Of a stretch of 64,000 nucleotides of DNA, positions 58,901 through 64,000 are shown piece after piece (the first letter of the stretch is position 1; every line of letters begins with the position of its first letter). A model generated the notes under the pieces. That model made no database searches. It was not told where the DNA came from and saw only the letters and a program-made list of their open reading frames with translations. The stretch is from Notospermus geniculatus. Taxonomy: Eukaryota > Nemertea > Pilidiophora > Heteronemertea > Lineidae. A program made the position numbers and the translations under genes. Location: NCBI GenBank assembly GCA_002633025.1, contig NMRB01001272.1:83054-147053 (forward strand), in the 5' to 3' direction.

Positions 58901-59278
58901 TATGTGTGGTAACAGCAATAAAATTACTTGTTCTACCACGCACTCACTCAGGAAACCGACACGCGCAAAGCCCCAAACGGAAAGTATAAATACTTAGCAT
59001 TTTGCGGTTTGCGCTTGTCCGTTTCCTACGTGGGTGCGTGGTAGAAAAAGTTATTTTTATTGTTGGTACCACAAATAAACATACATGTAGGGAACGGACA
59101 AGCGCAAAGCGCAAGATGGAGAAATATGAATTGCCCTTTAACCTGCATAAATGGAAATTCGTTCGGTATACAAATTTCACCAGAAAGAATAATCATTTTA
59201 ATGACTTTTACCTTTAGCTTGGATCCCTATCACCCCGGCTGAAATTACGAAGCAGGTCAGAACTAAAAACGCGGCCAT
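55967..59278 (-). CDS. Cys-loop ligand-gated ion channel subunit, nicotinic-receptor type
   Basis: Six exons: 59278-59212, 58689-58556, 57999-57955, 57818-57709, 57475-56901 and 56457-55967, 473 residues with a signal peptide (MAAFLVLTCFVISAGVIG). The extracellular domain shows LWQDNRLRWDPKKYGG, the Cys-loop CRLDMTNFPFDSQEC (13 residues between cysteines, FPFD core) and an NNTEWDL segment. M1 contains LIIPCVFISALV. M2 begins GEKISFSVTILLAF, with Glu at -1', Thr at 6' and Leu at 9', as in cation-selective nicotinic channels. M4 is near the C-terminus. The aromatic residues of loops A, B and D and the paired cysteines of loop C are absent. A role as a pentameric cation channel subunit is likely, but the agonist is unclear. 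Exons 3 and 4 join only if exon 2 ends at GTTTG/GTGAGT, which also fits the family alignment. Confidence 0.92.
58269..58491. mobile_element. MITE A, copy 2
   Basis: It is inverted relative to 27016-27227, with termini TTAAAGGAACACGGTATTG and CAATACCGTGCTCCTTTAA. It lies in an intron of the Cys-loop gene. Confidence 0.9.
58862..59118. repeat. Two adjacent inverted repeats of one family
   Basis: TTTGCGCTTGTCTGTTTCCT pairs with AGGAAACCGACACGCGCAAA, and the next stretch repeats the theme (TTTGCGCTTGTCCGTTTCCT against GGGAACGGACAAGCGCAAAG). They are two copies of the same hairpin side by side in intron 1 of the Cys-loop gene. Confidence 0.75.
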
Positions 59279-62200
59279 GATCGGTTCTAAATCACTGCAT
59301 GAATGAGACCAGCGTCAATTGATCGCACTAATGAGAACTCAAACCACTGATGACCTACTCATGGCCCCTCCCATCTACATTGTACCACTTTGTTTGATTC
59401 GGACTTTTATCCATTTGAAACAAACCAACATTGATCATGCCATTTGATGAATTGATCTGTCAGTATACATTCCGACAACTTGAATCGGCAAAATTGCCAT
59501 CAGTTGACATGTCAACAACAACCGCAGTTTCGGACGCTTTTAACAAAGTCAACAGATCCACATCAANTCGGAACTCTGCAACGTTAAAGGTCTCCTACAA
59601 AAATACTGCAGAAGTTCACGTGGAGAACTTTTACTATGTGGTTCTGCAGGTCTTTGGCTCCCAGAATCTGCAAAGAAAAAGTAGTCCCCTGGTGGTGGGA
59701 GCGAAACCGTATTTCTATGCCAGCTACGCGCTTCAGCTGGTGGCCTATATCAAGTGTCATCAGCAGTCACCTCTCCTGATTCATATCTACGTGTAAATAT
59801 TCTCTATACATTCATTGTTTTCAAAGCACTGCAAACGAGTCTGCATGGTGGTATCTAAAATACAATAAAGACCACTGTAATGTATATTACATGTACCGTG
59901 TGCATTACATGTACCGTATATTACATGTACCGTCCGCTGCAGGACTCTAAACAATGTTTTCAACCCAGCCTACATGCATGTTATTCAAAAAATTTGTACG
60001 AAATTAAAAATACATTTCCCACGACCGACATACGTAGTTTTCCTTTTGAAAAAAAAAATCATTGTTGATCCGTTGACTATTTTCGGCTTCTCTTTTGACC
60101 GAATTGCTAATACAAACCCACACACAATTTGATTTCAATGAGGGCAGGGAGCAACCCCTGAAACAAAAAATTGGTTACATTTCCGACAAAGTTTTAATCA
60201 GCAATATCGCCATCAACTGACAGCCCAGCCAATCAATGCCCTGTAGAAACATTTTGATTAAGATTCGGAAACCAACCTTAAAGTGGGAATTGCAAGACAA
60301 TCTTTATCTGTCCAAAAGACAAAATGATGTTTGGGGTTCTTCCTGTCTTGAGTGGCGCGCCATTGCTAGAGTGGTTCCCTTCTTTGCCGCTTCACTACCG
60401 CGGCGCTAATGCCCATTCCACAACAAAAACAGACAGTAGCGCCGCTGCAGTCGAGCGGCCAAGACGGAACTAGTGTCCTCCGTTTCAAACACTGTGTTAC
60501 GAGGAACACATGAGGATCAGGGGGTTAATCAATCATCCCAAGCTTCATTTGATGCTGCTGATGTCAAATACATGTAGTTAATACGCAAATTGCCCTTTCT
60601 ATAGTTCAAGAGAAGCACTTTACAAATTTCATTCTACAATATGTGTTCGTCCTTGAGAAACAACGCAGAAACAATACGGTATTGTCATCAATTGGCGGCA
60701 AGTTCCTTTGTCAGACTTGTCCTTTTGTTTTAAACTTGCTACCCGTCATTTGGAAAGAACCAATAGCTCTGAGTGATTAAAACAGACGGCTGAAGCAAGG
60801 GTTGACAACAGCTCGTGCTGAATATATACATGTAGTCTAGCCAACAAGCCAAGTTGCTAAAATACCAGCTTTTACTACGACTGACATGTGAATAAAACGT
60901 CGCCATTATCAGTAAGGTTGGTTTACAAGATACTAGTACATGTATACACCATTCCGGCAATTTCAACACCACATCTTTTGCGTCGTTTGTACCACCTGTG
61001 ACGTCAGCCCGGAGAACACGTGACGAAGTTTATGTGTCTTAAACGATGATTTACAACTGGCCAGTAATGTGGACATATTCCATCACACTAAAACTTTACT
61101 GGATACATCTTGGGCAACAAATATTTTTTCCACTTCGCCGTCAGTACATAACGATGTAGACGACATTTGTTATCACTACAAAGGGGGGTATCACACGGAA
61201 CAAAAACTTCTCCGTGTGCAAGGCGGATGACGTAAGCAATGGAGGTGAACTCAGCGGCGAATCCGACGATGGACGTTGCCGACTCCGTTACAGGAGGAAG
61301 ATGGGCCGTCAAGGGAAAGCAATGTGGCAACTGATAATCCTGAAAACTCGCTTGGCAAGAAGCTGCCTCAGATATCTGCACGCTTCCGACTTCGACTGGT
61401 AGCATACGCCAAGATTTTGGAGCCAAGCACAGGGTGAAGACCGGCTCCTGCTTAATTTATATGAGTTATGTATTCACGCACGAACTATTCTCCCTCCCGA
61501 GGCTTTGGTTAGCGTAAAAGTCGCTTTGTGCAACCAGGTCCTTTGTGCAGGTTCAAATGGTTCGTGCACGGAAAACCTGAACCCACGTGGCACATTTTCC
61601 TCAACGTCACTACATGTACTTTTGCCGTATCTCGACATTTTTGTGGTAAACGGGAAGTTTTTAACCATATTTACACCTAGAGATTAATACACGTATACAA
61701 ATGTACTTTGAGATGTTCTCGGCAGAGGTATGGTGTTCGTAGGCCAATCTTTGAATTGGTAACATCTTCAGCTTGACTTTATTACCGTGAGTCCGACAAT
61801 CCTAGACTATCCTAGACTATCCGACAATCCTAGACTGGCAAAATACACCAAACCCATCCCTTTTTTTTCAATTTTCAGTGAAACCATTTTACAGGCAATG
61901 TGCAGTACTGCTGATACAACGTCGGATCGGAATGGTGATTCCACCAGGAAATTACCATATTGCGAAACCCGAACCCAGTGTCCTCGCCTTTCAAAGTATG
62001 GTTGCCTTTGAACGGCAGGGTTGACCGGGTCTGGGTGTCTGCTAAGACCAGCCAGGCGTACCACCCTGATGATGTCTTCATCGATCTGTAAGACCAACAT
62101 AAAATATTTATAAAACTGACGAGACCAAAGTTGCTGTTGACAACCGAATAAATCAAAAGCATACGCGCGGGCTAATATGGAATTACTGATTCGTCCAGAT

Positions 62201-62388
62201 ATGTCTATGATTACTTTCAGGTGTGACCACGGACATATAGGTTATGACAACGTAAATCGCCAACGACAATGTCAGTCAAATTCCTTCGAATTGGCCCGGG
62301 GAGTTCGCAGTTCCGTGTAGGCGCTGTTCGTCAGTTTTGGTACCTCCAGTTTATTTGGCTGGTTCATTATTTTTACAAATACATGTAG
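59279..62388. other. Intergenic stretch, no confirmed gene
   Basis: Upstream of the Cys-loop gene on one side and of a PAN gene on the other. A plus-strand frame at 59431-59796 (with an N at 59566) and a minus-strand frame at 61088-61426 are open, but neither has a motif I recognise. Short iterated ATTACATGTACCGT lies at 59885-59930. The first exon of the PAN gene at 62389 should be here and was not found. Confidence 0.45.
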
Positions 62389-64000
62389 CGGTATGGTATC
62401 CATTGAAAGCATTCGAAGCCATGGCGTCTACGAACCAGTTCTACGACAAAGTTGTTTTCAACTGGATCCTTCTTCAAACAGATCTTTATAACCTAAACGT
62501 CATCTCAAAACTTGCCTGCGCTATTCAGTGCATTCCGCAGGAATGTAATACATTCAATGTTTTTCATGAAGACACGTCGTTGTTCTGTCAGAGAACAACC
62601 AGGAAAGGACGATGTATGGATAAGTCACACGTAGCCGAGTATCCAGGTGCTCGGATGTATCAAAAGGTAGGTTACATGTACCTTGGAGGACAGTATAATT
62701 CCTCCAAGCATGTACTGTACAATGTACATGCACAGAAGGTGCGTGGTGCGATGTGCTGCGCAAACGTACACAAGCCACGCTTGAATGTGACCAACACAAG
62801 TTCAATGTTTCCGACAAAAGGTGGCGAATTGACAAATTGACAAATTGACGATTTATTTGCCTTTTGTCTGATATTATCGGTGATGAATGAAGAGTTTAAG
62901 AAATCGTCCCGCAAAAGGCAACATTTTAAAGTAACGTTATTTTTTACATTGCAAATGTGCGTCAGAAAAAGCGTTAGTTTATCGTTAACGGAACGATTTC
63001 TCTTCTTGACTCAAAGGTAAAGGTAACGAATTTCTACGAAAATCCATTTATTCATATTTAAAAATATTCGCCAACTCGCCAATTTGCAACCCAAATTAGC
63101 TACAGGTTCGTATCTAGTAGGGAGGTTTAGAAATCAAACGATAAACATTAACTTTACGACAACGTTATTTTTCATACTATACATTAATTAACAGATTTTA
63201 TTTTGCATTTTCGGTACAAAAATAACGTTGTCGTTAACGTTTACATTTATCGTTCGATTTCTAAACCTCCCTACTCCAACTGAACGAGTTATCATTGGGA
63301 GAGAAGTTGATGAATTTCGGGACCTACTTAAAGTGGTTTCGTATTTCTGATGGTATATGTGGTTGGCATTCTAGGGTGATCACTTTTTGAAGTATCGTCT
63401 CATTCGGAAATATCCGTTATTTCCGCCAATAAATCCGAAGAAGCATTTTGTGAAGTTCCATCCGGTTCTTCCATTACTAATGGCTTGGTACAAACCGAAG
63501 GCGAACACTAACTACCTCATTTACAAAGCTGACCACACGTCTAATGTATTCAGAGTAGTCTACAATACGTCGATGTACATCAAAATGCCCTGGTCTTCAA
63601 CACACTACATTCAAGGAACGAGCTATGAACGAATTGTCGGCCACTATATCCTTCCCTTTTATTTCTTTAGCAGGGTAACAAAAAATCATTACGTGGTCGA
63701 CTCACCAGTAAATGTATTTGATTTTACACAAGGAAAGTTGGTTGGCCATCTGTACATTCCACCCACCGAGAAATGTAATTATCTCTGGGGAGATAGCTAT
63801 GTCCCCATGCACTTCATTGACAATATGACATCCTTCGCGTTTGTATGTAAACTACCTCAACAAGAAAGCCATGTTTTTACTACCTATACCAGTATCCAAT
63901 CACGTGACGGGAATAAGCTAGCATTTAGGTTATTGAAAAATAATTCCATGGCGTTTCAAATCGCGAAATCTAGACCAATGTTATGGCTAAACTTTCTCCT
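62389..64000 (+). CDS. PAN-domain gene followed by an unrecognised extracellular region, partial at both ends
   Basis: Exon 62389-62666 (phase 1 to 0, donor AAG/GTAGGT) encodes a PAN-like module with KLACAIQCIPQECNTFNVFH and SLFCQRTTRKGRC, ending ARMYQK. The next exon appears to start at 63375 after TTCTAG and keeps phase 0. It stays open for 208 codons to the window end, beginning GDHFLKYRLIRKYPLFPP. That region has three N-glycosylation sequons (NTS, NMT, NNS), only two cysteines and many aromatic residues (SSTHYIQGTSYERIVGHYIL), with no membrane segment. I do not recognise the fold. A signal-peptide exon upstream and 3' exons beyond the window are expected. The pairing of these two exons is inferred from matching phase and order. 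Confidence 0.65.
63116..63275. repeat. Palindromic foldback element
   Basis: The arms AGTAGGGAGGTTTAGAAATC and complement continue through AAACGATAAA and CGACAACGTTATTTTT. It lies in the intron of the 62.4-kb PAN gene. Confidence 0.88.

Noticed and set aside
59431-59796. Open plus-strand frame with an N
   Set aside because: No motif, no signal peptide and no clear splice sites. It might be an exon, but nothing supports it.
61088-61426. 112-codon minus-strand frame
   Set aside because: There is no recognisable domain, and a plus-strand frame of similar quality overlaps it.

Overview
The window is animal nuclear DNA, not microbial. Every recognisable gene is split into short exons with GT/AG borders, the gene families are metazoan, and most of the sequence is intron or intergenic DNA full of small inverted-repeat elements. 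The palindromes TACATGTA and TAGGCCTA recur throughout. Gene content fits a marine invertebrate, probably a deuterostome such as an echinoderm, hemichordate or amphioxus, but the species cannot be fixed from sequence alone. There is a 596-base run of N (32491-33086) and two single N bases.

Layout. 1-7.7 kb: little coding sequence apart from one orphan 3' terminal exon on the minus strand (2485-2789). 7.7-9.1 kb (+): a two-domain Ly6/uPAR GPI-anchored protein lacking its 5' exons. 12.8-15.1 kb (-): an SLC14-type urea transporter. 22.8-30.6 kb (-): an SLC38A11-like amino acid transporter whose TM3 exon is present in two versions of identical length and phase, a mutually exclusive pair. 38.8-39.7 kb (-): a Twist bHLH factor. 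40.8-49.1 kb (-): two tandem PAN/apple-domain genes from a segmental duplication, the distal copy frameshifted. 51.5-55.5 kb (+): a secreted PAN-EGF-EGF-EGF-EGF-PAN protein. 56.0-59.3 kb (-): a Cys-loop (nicotinic-type) channel subunit without the usual ligand-binding aromatic residues. 62.4-64.0 kb (+): a further PAN-domain gene running off the end, followed by a region of unknown family.

The genes do not form one pathway. Recurrent themes are cell-surface and secreted proteins built from phase-1 exon modules (PAN, EGF, Ly6) and membrane transport. Three separate PAN loci within 23 kb suggest a locally expanding extracellular family.

Between the genes lie several non-autonomous DNA transposon (MITE/foldback) families. 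Some have two to four copies here, one carries a second element nested inside it, and one sits two bases beyond a splice donor. I read exons by hand from splice consensus, reading phase and family similarity. Exact 5' ends and transcript structures are predictions.
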